Under the pieces are notes generated by a model, which did not search any database, was not told the origin of the DNA, and saw only the letters and a list, made by a program, of their open reading frames with translations. A DNA stretch of 64,000 nt from Strigamia acuminata (Eukaryota > Arthropoda > Chilopoda > Geophilomorpha > Linotaeniidae): NCBI GenBank assembly GCA_949358305.1, contig CASHSZ010000041.1, forward strand, positions 1 to 64,000, given 5' to 3'. Every line of letters starts with the position of its first letter. The stretch's first letter is position 1. The position numbers and the translations under genes were made by a program. This document shows positions 33,448 to 46,200 of this stretch, piece by piece.

Positions 33448-35009
33448 TGTTGCAGGTCAACAAGACAGACAGAAAGGAATGGCGATGCGTATCCAAATTC
33501 AAGACACTTGAGCTCGCCCAAGGTCGTATGGCGTGGTTAGTACGAAAATCGCACTGGAAAGCAATAAATCCGCAACAAATGGCATTGTTGAACCGCTGGA
33601 ACAATGTGGAGAACACCTGCACCAAGTATCCAATAGGTGGCGGAAACATAAGTTGGCCTGAGAATTTTTAAACTACTCACTACACATTGAATGTGTTTGA
33701 AAATAAGCCTAAAACAAGAGCTAATAAAACACAACACATTTATTCAAAGGTTGGTTAATAACTGAAGAAATTACAGCAATTAGATTGGTTCTTAGAGAAC
33801 CGCACATGCGCAGTACCGAATATGGCACGCGCCAGGCCGATAGCGGCGAAATACAGATACACGAAAGATTCCATTACCATGGTAACGGAGGAAACAAGAT
33901 TACGGCAAAGTTGGCATTTGCTTAAAAATGCACTAAAAATACATTGAATTACATTGAAATGACCACAAGAATGCGGTGAACAAAAAAGCTAATCACAACA
34001 ATGTCCAAAAACACGTTAAACAATGAGATATTTGCAATAAACCGATCTCGGAATGAAAGGATTGAAAATAGCCAATCACAGGCTTCGAAAATTACATAAC
34101 GATCACATTTGAATTTCGATCGGTACAAAAGCACAAAATTATCAAAGAATACATACTGAATAATAACGCAATGTAATAGTAAATGCAAATTATGTGATAT
34201 AAAATACATAAACAACGATTACTAAATGTAAACAGTCGCTTGGGACAAACATGGCGACCGGCGAACATAACAAAGGTGTTGGATCAAACATGGCGTCCGG
34301 CGAACATTACAAAAGCTTCAAAACAACACGAAAATGGAATAAAAAGCACTAAATGTAATTATGCAATAAAGAATAGATTAAATAATAAGAATATTTGTTC
34401 ATTCTCTTCACAAAACACCGAGTGATTACACACAAGTTGAATAAATACGAATTTATCGGCCAAATGAACATTCCCGGCTGCGCTTTTATGGCAGACGGAA
34501 ACGAACGTTCAAACCAATCAAACGGAACTTCCAAAGCAGTTTTGATGCATCTAGATAGAAAGAGCATGCTTGAATTAGTCTAAACGAATGCTTAATAAAA
34601 ATCCAAGTGATTTGAAAAGTACTAAACAAAAGGTTAGAAGGCGGAACCGTAACTTTACGGGAAACAGAAAAATGACGTCACTAGCATCGCAATTGTATGC
34701 TAGGTAACGAAATTTGCACCAAAACAGTTCGAAATCAATACAAACTCTCAAAAAACAAGTGAATAAGTCAATAAATGCACGGAATAAGATATTTGAAATC
34801 AATACAAAGCATAAACATTACTGAATATTGAAAAGTATGAATAAAAATCAAGTCAAAACACTTTAATAAGCAATAAAAAAATCTGAAAAGTGAAAAATAC
34901 CAATTAGGCAAAGGAAATTAAAACACTTAAAGATTTTAATCAACTCAAAGTAAATGGTAAAAATATTGACAATAAAATAGCACAACAATTTCTACGCTGT
35001 CTTGCAACA
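33448..35009 (-). mobile_element. Solo BEL/Pao LTR, copy 2 (duplicate of copy 1)
   Basis: It appears identical to 26837-28398, at an offset of exactly 6611 bp, with the same ACTTA flanks (33443-33447 and 35010-35014) and the same preceding satellite variants (AGCCCAAAC at 26397 and 33008). It is therefore a segmental copy, not a second insertion. Confidence 0.92.
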
Positions 35010-38000
35010 ACTTAGCACAAACACCACAAGACCAATGTCTCTGAATGTTTAGAAATAGTGTTTAAACCTTAGTAGAAGGCTTCAATGTAAGTGTTAGCAA
35101 CATCCAAGCAATAATTTGAAAGAATAAACTTTTGATCTCATTTGACATCACAGTTGACTTAGCACAAACACCACAAACCAATGTCTCTGAATGTTCTGAA
35201 ATAGTGTTTAAACCTTAGTAGAAGGCTTCAATGTAAGTTTTAGCAACATCCAAGCAATGATTTGGGAGAATAGACTTTTGATCTCATCACAGTTGACTTA
35301 GCACAAACACCACAAGACCAATGTCTCTGAATGTTTAGAAATAGTGTTTAAACCTTAGTAGAAGGCTTCAATGTAAGTGTTAGCAACATCCAAGCAATAA
35401 TTTGAAAGAATAAACTTTTGATCTCATTTGACATCACAGTTGACTTAGCACAAACACCACAAACCAATGTCTCTGAATGTTCTGAAATAGTGTTTAAACC
35501 TTAGTAGAAGGCTTCAATGTAAGTTTTAGCAACATCCAAGCAATGATTTGGGAGAATAGACTTTTGATCTCATCACAGTTGACTTAGCACAAACATCACA
35601 AGACCAATGTCTCTGAATGTTTTGAAATAGTGTTTAAACCTTAGTAGAAAGCTTTAATGTAAGTTTTAGCAACATCCAAGCAATGATTTGGGAGAATAGA
35701 CTTTTGATCTCATCACAGTTGACTTAGCACAAACATCACAAGACCAATGTCTCTGAATGTTCTGAAATAGTGTTTAAACCTTAGTAGAAAGCTTTAATGT
35801 AAGTTTTAGCAACATCCAAGAAATGATTTGGGAAAATAGACTTTTGATCTCATCACAGTTGACTTAGCACAAACACCACAAGACCAATGTCTCTAAATGT
35901 TCTGAAATAGTGTTTAAACCTTAGTAGACGGCTTCAATGTAAGTTTTAGCAACATCCAAGCAATGATTTGGGAGAATAGACTTTTGATCTCATCACAGTT
36001 GACTTAGCACAAACACCACAAGACCAATGTCTCTGAATGTTTAGAAATAGTGTTTAAACCTTAGTAGAAGGCTTCAATGTAAGTGTTAGCAACATCCAAG
36101 CAATAATTTGAAAGAATAAACTTTTGATCTCATTTGACATCACAGTTGACTTAGCACAAACACCACAAGACCAATGTCTCTGAATGTTCTGAAATAGTGT
36201 TTAAACTTTAGTAGAAAGCTTTAATGTAAGTTTTAGCAACATCCAAGCAATGATTTGAAAGAATAAACTTTTGATCTCATTTGACATCACAGTTGACTTA
36301 GCACAAACATCACAAGACCAATGTCTCTGAATGTTCTGAAATAGTGTTTAAACCTTAGTAGAAGGCTTCAATGTAAGTTTTAGCAACATCCAAGCAATGA
36401 TTTGGAAGAATAAACTTTTGATCCCATTTGACATCACAGTTGACTTAGCACAAACACCACAAACCAATGTCTCTGAATGTTCTGAAATAGTGTTTAAACC
36501 TTAGTAGAAGGCTTCAATGTAAGTTTTAGCAACATCCAAGCAATGATTTGGGAGAATAGACTTTTGATCTCATCACAGTTGACTTAGCACAAACACCACA
36601 AGACCAATGTCTCTGAATGTTTAGAAATAGTGTTTAAACCTTAGTAGAAGGCTTCAATGTAAGTGTTAGCAACATCCAAGCAATAATTTGAAAGAATAAA
36701 CTTTTGATCTCATTTGACATCACAGTTGACTTAGCACAAACATCACAAGACCAATGTCTCTGAATGTTTTGAAATAGTGTTTAAACCTTAGTAAAAAGCT
36801 TTAATGTAAGTTTTAGCAACATCCAAGCAATGATTTGGGAGAATAGACTTTTGATCTCATCACAGTTGACTTAGCACAAACACCACAAGACCAATGTCTC
36901 TAAATGTTCTGAAATAGTGTTTAAACCTTAGTAGACGGCTTCAATGTAAGTTTTAGCAACATCCAAGCAATGATTTGGGAGAATAGACTTTTGATCTCAT
37001 CACAGTTGACTTAGCACAAACACCACAAGACCAATGTCTCTGAATGTTCTGAAATAGTGTTTAAACCTTAGTAGAAGGCTTCAATGTAAGTTTTAGCAAC
37101 ATCCAAGCAATGATTTGGAAGAATAAACTTTTGATCCCATTTGACATCACAGTTGACTTAGCACAAACATCACAAGACCAATGTTTCTGAATGTTCTGAA
37201 ATAGTGTTTAAACCTTAGTAGAAGGCTTCAATGTAAGTTTTAGCAACATCCAAGCAATGATTTGGAAGAATAAACTTTTGATCCCATTTGACATCACAGT
37301 TGACTTAGCACAAACATCACAAGACCAATGTTTCTGAATGTTCTGAAATAGTGTTTAAACCTTAGTAGAAAGCTTCAATGTAAGTTTTAGCAACATCCAA
37401 GCAATAATTTGAAAGAATAAACTTTTGATCTCATTTGACGTCACAGTTGACTTAGCACAAACACCACAAGACCAATGTGTCTGAATGTTCTGAAATAGTG
37501 TTTAAACCTTAGTAGAAGGCTTCAATGTAAGTTTTAGCAACATCCAAGCAATGATTTTGGAGAATAGACTTTTGATCTCATCACAGTTGACTTAGCACAA
37601 ACATCACAAGACCAATGTCTCTGAATGTTCTGAAATAGTGTTTAAACCTTAGTAGAAAGCTTTAATGTAAGTTTTAGCAACATCCAAGCAATGATTTGAA
37701 AGAATAAACTTTTGATCTCATTTGACATCACAGTTGACTTAGCACAAACATCACAAGACCAATGTCTCTGAATGTTCTGAAATAGTGTTTAAACCTTAGT
37801 AGAAGGCTTCAATGTAAGTTTTAGCAACATCCAAGCAATGATTTGGAAGAATAAACTTTTGATCCCATTTGACATCACAGTTGACTTAGCACAAACATCA
37901 CAAGACCAATGTTTCTGAATGTTCTGAAATAGTGTTTAAACCTTAGTAGAAAGCTTCAATGTAAGTTTTAGCAACATCCAAGCAATAATTTGAAAGAATA

Positions 38001-41000
38001 AACTTTTGATCTCATTTGACGTCACAGTTGACTTAGCACAAACACCACAAGACCAATGTCTCTGAATGTTTAGAAATAGTGTTTAAACCTTAGTAGAAGG
38101 CTTCAATGTAAGTGTTAGCAACATCCAAGCAATAATTTGAAATAATAAACTTTTGATCTCATTTGACATCACAGTTGACTTAGCACAAACACCACAAACC
38201 AATGTCTCTGAATGTTCTGAAATAGTGTTTAAACCTTAGTAGAAGGCTTCAATGTAAGTTTTAGCAACATCCAAGCAATGATTTGGGAGAATAGACTTTT
38301 GATCTCATCACAGTTGACTTAGCACAAACATCACAAGACCAATGTCTCTGAATGTTTTGAAATAGTGTTTAAACCTTAGTAGAAAGCTTTAATGTAAGTT
38401 TTAGCAACATCCAAGCAATGATTTGGGAGAATAGACTTTTGATCTCATCACAGTTGACTTAGCACAAACATCACAAGACCAATGTCTCTGAATGTTCTGA
38501 AATAGTGTTTAAACCTTAGTAGAAAGCTTTAATGTAAGTTTTAGCAACATCCAAGAAATGATTTGGGAAAATAGACTTTTGATCTCATCACAGTTGACTT
38601 AGCACAAACACCACAAGACCAATGTCTCTAAATGTTCTGAAATAGTGTTTAAACCTTAGTAGACGGCTTCAATGTAAGTTTTAGCAACATCCAAGCAATG
38701 ATTTGGGAGAATAGACTTTTGATCTCATCACAGTTGACTTAGCACAAACACCACAAGACCAATGTCTCTAAATGTTCTGAAATAGTGTTTAAACCTTAGT
38801 AGAAGGCTTCAATGTAAGTTTTAGCAACATCCAAGCAATGATTTGGAAGAATAAACTTTTGATCCCATTTGACATCACAGTTGACTTAGCACAAACATCA
38901 CAAGACCAATGTTTCTGAATGTTCTGAAATAGTGTTTAAACCTTAGTAGAAGGCTTCAATGTAAGTTTTAGCAACATCCAAGCAATGATTTGGAAGAATA
39001 AACTTTTGATCCCATTTGACATCACAGTTGACTTAGCACAAACATCACAAGACCAATGTTTCTGAATGTTCTGAAATAGTGTTTAAACCTTAGTAGAAAG
39101 CTTCAATGTAAGTTTTAGCAACATCCAAGCAATAATTTGAAAGAATAAACTTTTGATCTCATTTGACGTCACAGTTGACTTAGCACAAACACCACAAGAC
39201 CAATGTGTCTGAATGTTCTGAAATAGTGTTTAAACCTTAGTAGAAGGCTTCAATGTAAGTTTTAGCAACATCCAAGCAATGATTTTGGAGAATAGACTTT
39301 TGATCTCATCACAGTTGACTTAGCACAAACATCACAAGACCAATGTCTCTGAATGTTCTGAAATAGTGTTTAAACCTTAGTAGAAAGCTTTAATGTAAGT
39401 TTTAGCAACATCCAAGCAATGATTTGAAAGAATAAACTTTTGATCTCATTTGACATCACAGTTGACTTAGCACAAACATCACAAGACCAATGTCTCTGAA
39501 TGTTCTGAAATAGTGTTTAAACCTTAGTAGAAGGCTTCAATGTAAGTTTTAGCAACATCCAAGCAATGATTTGGAAGAATAAACTTTTGATCCCATTTGA
39601 CATCACAGTTGACTTAGCACAAACATCACAAGACCAATGTTTCTGAATGTTCTGAAATAGTGTTTAAACCTTAGTAGAAAGCTTCAATGTAAGTTTTAGC
39701 AACATCCAAGCAATAATTTGAAAGAATAAACTTTTGATCTCATTTGACGTCACAGTTGACTTAGCACAAACACCACAAGACCAATGTCTCTGAATGTTTA
39801 GAAATAGTGTTTAAACCTTAGTAGAAGGCTTCAATGTAAGTGTTAGCAACATCCAAGCAATAATTTGAAATAATAAACTTTTGATCTCATTTGACATCAC
39901 AGTTGACTTAGCACAAACACCACAAACCAATGTCTCTGAATGTTCTGAAATAGTGTTTAAACCTTAGTAGAAGGCTTCAATGTAAGTTTTAGCAACATCC
40001 AAGCAATGATTTGGGAGAATAGACTTTTGATCTCATCACAGTTGACTTAGCACAAACATCACAAGACCAATGTCTCTGAATGTTTTGAAATAGTGTTTAA
40101 ACCTTAGTAGAAAGCTTTAATGTAAGTTTTAGCAACATCCAAGCAATGATTTGGGAGAATAGACTTTTGATCTCATCACAGTTGACTTAGCACAAACACC
40201 ACAAGACCAATGTCTCTAAATGTTCTGAAATAGTGTTTAAACCTTAGTAGACGGCTTCAATGTAAGTTTTAGCAACATCCAAGCAATGATTTGGGAGAAT
40301 AGACTTTTGATCTCATCACAGTTGACTTAGCACAAACACCACAAGACCAATGTCTCTAAATGTTCTGAAATAGTGTTTAAACCTTAGTAGACGGCTTCAA
40401 TGTAAGTTTTAGCAACATCCAAGCAATGATTTGGGAGAATAGACTTTTGATCTCATCACAGTTGACTTAGCACAAACACCACAAGACCAATGTCTCTGAA
40501 TGTTCTGAAATAGTGTTTAAACCTTAGTAGAAGGCTTCAATGTAAGTTTTAGCAACATCCAAGCAATGATTTGGAAGAATAAACTTTTGATCCCATTTGA
40601 CATCACAGTTGACTTAGCACAAACATCACAAGACCAATGTTTCTGAATGTTCTGAAATAGTGTTTAAACCTTAGTAGAAGGCTTCAATGTAAGTTTTAGC
40701 AACATCCAAGCAATGATTTGGAAGAATAAACTTTTGATCCCATTTGACATCACAGTTGACTTAGCACAAACATCACAAGACCAATGTTTCTGAATGTTCT
40801 GAAATAGTGTTTAAACCTTAGTAGAAAGCTTCAATGTAAGTTTTAGCAACATCCAAGCAATAATTTGAAAGAATAAACTTTTGATCTCATTTGACGTCAC
40901 AGTTGACTTAGCACAAACACCACAAGACCAATGTGTCTGAATGTTCTGAAATAGTGTTTAAACCTTAGTAGAAGGCTTCAATGTAAGTTTTAGCAACATC

Positions 41001-41830
41001 CAAGCAATGATTTTGGAGAATAGACTTTTGATCTCATCACAGTTGACTTAGCACAAACATCACAAGACCAATGTCTCTGAATGTTCTGAAATAGTGTTTA
41101 AACCTTAGTAGAAAGCTTTAATGTAAGTTTTAGCAACATCCAAGCAATGATTTGAAAGAATAAACTTTTGATCTCATTTGACATCACAGTTGACTTAGCA
41201 CAAACATCACAAGACCAATGTCTCTGAATGTTCTGAAATAGTGTTTAAACCTTAGTAGAAGGCTTCAATGTAAGTTTTAGCAACATCCAAGCAATGATTT
41301 GGAAGAATAAACTTTTGATCCCATTTGACATCACAGTTGACTTAGCACAAACATCACAAGACCAATGTTTCTGAATGTTCTGAAATAGTGTTTAAACCTT
41401 AGTAGAAAGCTTCAATGTAAGTTTTAGCAACATCCAAGCAATAATTTGAAAGAATAAACTTTTGATCTCATTTGACGTCACAGTTGACTTAGCACAAACA
41501 CCACAAGACCAATGTCTCTGAATGTTTAGAAATAGTGTTTAAACCTTAGTAGAAGGCTTCAATGTAAGTGTTAGCAACATCCAAGCAATAATTTGAAATA
41601 ATAAACTTTTGATCTCATTTGACATCACAGTTGACTTAGCACAAACACCACAAACCAATGTCTCTGAATGTTCTGAAATAGTGTTTAAACCTTAGTAGAA
41701 GGCTTCAATGTAAGTTTTAGCAACATCCAAGCAATGATTTGGGAGAATAGACTTTTGATCTCATCACAGTTGACTTAGCACAAACATCACAAGACCAATG
41801 TCTCTGAATGTTTTGAAATAGTGTTTAAAC
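35010..41830 (+). repeat. Satellite array, block 3 (about 47 monomers, 1728-bp higher-order repeat)
   Basis: Same satellite. The variant GTGTCTGAATG occurs at 37477, 39205 and 40933, giving two exact intervals of 1728 bp, a higher-order unit of about 12 monomers. The last 5 bp (TAAAC, 41826-41830) are the left target duplication of the copia element. Confidence 0.95.
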
Positions 41831-42376
41831 TGTTGGCCTATTGGACCGCCAGTTGTGTCGATGTGACATAAAATCACATTCTTATTGTTTAATTATCTAA
41901 TCTCGATGTATTTTCCCATTTTTATCAATATTCGATATTGTTTATTTTTTCCTCGCATTTATATGCATTTGTTACGTTTTTGCATGGGGTACCATGCTAT
42001 TCCTAGTGCTTTTGTTAAGCTTTACGGAATTTCTCAATTCCGTAACGCCAATTCACGACACCAGGTGTCGTTAGTGTTCTTATCACCTTCCAAGATGGCG
42101 GCGACCATCGTTTTGGCTCTCGCCCATCCATTTTCACTCTGTAAACCCTTTAGTTGTAAGTATTTTTGCTTTAGTAAATTCGTTTTATGCTTTTAAGCAT
42201 TCGTACATTGATTTCGCGGCATATAAGCGCGTTTGCGCGGCCGTTCAATTCGTTTTCCGTCGTCGACGTCGCCCACACGTTCGCACGAGTAGTGCGACGC
42301 CTTTGCGACGTTTTTGCCGTGTTTCACTCGACGTTTCGAGTGATTCTTGGTCGTTTTCCTCTGCTACCGACCTACA
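41831..42376 (+). repeat. 5' LTR of the copia element
   Basis: TGTTGG..CTACA, 546 bp. It has a TATA-like ATATAAGC at 42221-42228 and an upstream CAAGATGGCGGC (42091-42102) that resembles a YY1/Pho-type site. A GTAAGT at about 42155 could be a splice donor for the leader. It ends with CCTCTGCTACC-GACCTACA, which is self-complementary to the primer site that follows. Confidence 0.96.
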
Positions 42377-42378
42377 AT

Positions 42379-42390
42379 TGGTAGCAGAGG
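42379..42390 (+). promoter_or_regulatory. Primer-binding site, complementary to initiator Met tRNA 3' end
   Basis: TGGTAGCAGAGG starts two bases after the LTR. The animal initiator tRNA-Met 3' end reads ..CTCTGCTACCA by general knowledge, so the match is 11 to 12 bases. Initiator tRNA is a usual primer in this superfamily. Confidence 0.8.
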
Positions 42391-42414
42391 GTGGTTCTCA
42401 TCCTTTGCACGCTA

Positions 42415-42680
42415 TTTTTCCACTAACCATTGCCGAAAATTCCGCGAATTTCGCGAATTTCGCGGCAATTTTGTATTTTTAGGTTTCCGCGACGATTTTC
42501 GGCATTTTTCGGATGTTTCACGACGTGAGACGACGCCTACATCCTCACAACGCCTTGGCGACGTTGTGCACCAGTTATTTTCATTAATTATCGCCGAAAA
42601 TTCCGCGGGTTTCGCGAATTTTGCGGCGATTTTGTCTTTTGCAGATTCCCGACGTTTCGGCGACGTTCTTCGATTCGACG
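42415..42680 (+). repeat. Duplicated leader segment of the copia element
   Basis: Two imperfect copies, offset by about 161 bp, of a GCCGAAAATTCCGCG..TTTCGCG..GC(A/G)ATTTTGT stretch (42432 and 42593). Each is followed by a splice-acceptor-like end (TTTTTAG at about 42481, TTTTGCAG at about 42643). With the GTAAGT in the LTR this could allow alternative leader splicing; that is inference. Confidence 0.5.
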
Positions 42681-43038
42681 ACGTCGAGCAGACGTCCGCC
42701 ATCGAGAAACGAGATTAATTCTCGCTGTGTCACACCCCGGCGTGTGCACAGTATCGCCGAACTTAAAAAACGACGATTTTCAACGCTTTAAGTGAAGAGC
42801 CTCGATTTAAATCGAGAAGAATTTGGATTTTCGAATCCAAATTGCGTTTTTCTCAGTTCTTCGAGAGAACTGTGCCGTGTTATCTGATTGCACGAGGCTG
42901 TGTGACAATCCACAGCGATTCATCTATTTCTCCTTCATTTCGTGAAACTTTGTTAATTTTAAGTGGGTATTTTGGAGTGGGACACTATTAGTATCGGCAC
43001 TGCCCTACGGACAAGTCTGTCCAAGCGGTGTTTGTATT

Positions 43039-43133
43039 CTAAAGCAAGGCTGAGCCCTGCGCCACCTAGCACTCCCGCAGCCCCAGGTGGCTATAAAGGA
43101 AGCTAGGGGGACACTTGCTTTAGGTTCTCAGCC
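43039..43133 (+). promoter_or_regulatory. Folded RNA element in the copia leader (pseudoknot-like)
   Basis: CTAAAGCAAG (43039-43048) pairs perfectly with CTTGCTTTAG (43114-43123). Inside, GCCACCT (43061-43067) pairs with AGGTGGC (43085-43091). GCTGAG (43049-43054), inside the loop, can pair with CTCAGC (43127-43132), outside it, giving a pseudoknot. It sits about 200 bases before the start codon, so packaging, dimerisation or translation control is possible. Confidence 0.5.
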
Positions 43134-43294
43134 GATTGTAGCATCGGCTCCCCTTCTGGTGATATCCGCTTTGAACCACGTGGGAGGTGATTTAGTGAAT
43201 AGTGCAACGATTTTGTGTGAACAAACATTCGTCCACACCTTCTGTGCCTTAGTGAAGTGCTTCGATCGCCGTTATACCATTCTCCTGAGTCCGT

Positions 43295-46200
43295 GTGCTT
43301 TGTGCGGTGCGCCGAGTCTTCGCAACGATGCAAAAGACAACGGAAACGACGGTCAGCAGAATTCCCATCCTCTCTGTCGGGAATTACGAGCCCTGGCAGA
43401 GGGCGATGCGGATGCTTTTGAAATCCGAGGGCCTTTGGAGGCATGTAACGGAGGAGAAGGAGGCCGATCATCTTTTGACTCTAACGGACAAAGAAAAAGA
43501 ACGTTACATGGTTAAAAAGGACAAAGCTCTCGGGCATATCTACATGTATGTCAGCGAACCGAAACGTTCAGCCCTGGACAATTGTGATACTCCTAAACAG
43601 GCATGGGACGTCCTGGCAAAAGCGTACGCGCCTAGCTCGCGGGCGCGACGAGCAGCATTACGGTCGGAATTCTTGACTTTACATCTCGAAGCCAACGAGG
43701 AAATGCAAGATTTCATCAATCGAGTGGATCATTTTGTCCGTCAATTAGCCGACATCAAAGAGGTTACGACAGATGATCACCATGCATACCAGTACCTCAA
43801 CCGACTACCGCCCGAATACGCTCAAGCAACGTTCGCGATATATCACTGGCCTGATCAGGATTTTACACCGACCAAAGTCGCTGAACAATTGATTTCCGAA
43901 TATCTACGGTTAAAACCGATGGGATTGCACAATGTACACTCATCTTCTGTGCATTCGTCTGTAAAAGGCCAACAATCCCGAAAGAATTCTCGCTCTCGTC
44001 GACCGTTATCGGAAATTAAATGTTTCAACTGTAATGAGATGGGCCACTATGCGAACAAGTGTCCCCATCCACGACGGGAGGATCGCAATCAACCCTCGGC
44101 ATCGGCTTCTTTCCAACGCTCTCGAAGCAAGAGCAAGAAGCGCAACAAAAACGCCGTGCCCAAACCCGACGATACGCGTCCGCGAGGCTGTTCTCGTCCG
44201 ACACGAGAAGGGACATTCTTCGCCAGTGCCCCACAAGCCCCGGCGCGCCCAGTTGCTCATTTCATGCAATCCAACGAATGGATTGTCGACTGTGGCGCGA
44301 CGGACCACGTTTCATATGTTCGAGCTTGGTTTACGGATTTTGTGGACATCGTGCCTTTCGACATCGAGCTCGGACAAGGCAAGTCCAAGGTGACTGGAAA
44401 AGGGAATGTCCGACTGCTCACCAGAATAGATGACTGCAATTGTATTGTGAATTTGACGAATGTACTTTTTGCACCGAATTTCGAGGCCAATTTGATTTCG
44501 GTTTCCAAAATTGACAAAACACGTCATCACATACACTTTTACAACGGTGAAGTCAACATCTATCAATCGGACATTCGGAGCTCTATTCTACGAGCAAAGG
44601 AGAAGGCAGGATTGTATTATGTGGACGGTTTATGTTCGACTCCTTCTGTGTCTGCGGCGATTTCGACCCCAGTGTCGACGATAATTCCGACACCCGTTCA
44701 GCAAACGCCGGCGCTGACTTATGTCACCACAGAAGTGGATTTTGAGAACATTCCGAAACCGAAGAAGGGGAAATTGAGACAAGGAGACATTACGGATTTT
44801 CGCATAGAAATGCCACCAATTCCGAAGCAAATTCCGAATCAAATCGCCAATCCTATCCAGTCTCAAACCGCTCCCAAATCCACCAATGTCCAGCCTGATC
44901 CTCCTACCCAATCCTATTCCAACGTCCTCCAATCCATTCCGACAACACCTTTGCCCAATGCACCTCCTGCCATACCTCCTCCCCCGAGCAATCCTTCTAA
45001 GTCACCAAAGAAGGCAATTGCTAACCCTGCAAACGTAAAGGATGCTACGGGTCTATGGCATAGCAGATTAGGGCATTTGCACACAAATGCAATGCGCCTG
45101 TTGGCGAATAACGACCAAGTTTATGGAATGGAACCGGGAGAAGTAAAACAAGAACTTGCTTGCAACGACTGTCGTCTTGCAAAATCAATTAAAATTTCGC
45201 ACAAACCGGACCTTCACCCGAGTACTACCAAAGCACTCGACCTCCTGCATATGGACGTGTGGGGGCCGGCTCCTGCAACATCTTTCGGTGGAGCTCGTTT
45301 CGTCCTAACGATCATTGATGACGCTACACGATATACTTGGATCACCCCATTGGCGCAGAAGTCCCAAGTCTTCGCATGCTTTAAGGACTTCGCCGCGAGA
45401 GTCGAACGGGTTGCGAATACAACAATCAAAGCCATTCGCACAGACCGTGGCGGGGAATTCATGTCAAATGAATTCGAGCGCTATTTGAAGGACAAAGGGA
45501 TCCAAGGGCAGCGAACGAACCCATCGAGCCCACAGATGAATGGAACGGCCGAACGCATTAACAGAACGATGGCAGACAACATCCGCGCGATTCATGAAGA
45601 AACCAAACTTCCGGCCGGTCTATGGGCAGAGCTTGCTGTAACTTTCGCTTATATCAAGAACAGAAGCCCTCATTCACGCTTGAAAAATCAAGTTCCATAC
45701 ATACTTTGGCGTGAACGGGCATTATCTTTACGACACTTACGAAAGATCGGATCAAAATGTTGGGTCCACTACACAGCGCCAGGCCGTAAAAAGCTTGAGC
45801 CACGCGCATGGGAAGGATACCTCGTTGGGTACGCGGTCGCGACACGTGGCTACAGGATTTGGAATCCCATCGACAATAAAGTCACCGAATCAGCCCACGT
45901 TCGCATAGACGAACATCAATCGTATCGCAAGTTTCTACGAAGCGTACCAAATGGCAACAACGAATCCTTCTATGAACCCAACAATGAACAACAAAGAGTG
46001 TCATTCAACGACACTGTCCAATATGCGGACTGGTCGATCAAGCCAGCATCAGATGATGAGCATTCGATATCCGAAGAAAAATCTGTATCCAAGTCGGCTT
46101 CTAAATCAAAGACGCCACCTATGCAGATCGTTCATATTCCCCCGCCAACTACACCGGAACGACAATTATTGGAACTTTGCGCATCGACATTGCCAACTCC

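Noticed and set aside
22930-41830. CRISPR-like regular repeat array
   Set aside because: Monomers of 140-147 bp are repeated end to end with no unique spacers; this is satellite DNA in a eukaryote.
43087-43515. A 142-codon frame overlapping the start of copia gag
   Set aside because: It has no convincing ATG, lies over the folded leader and shadows the real gag frame.
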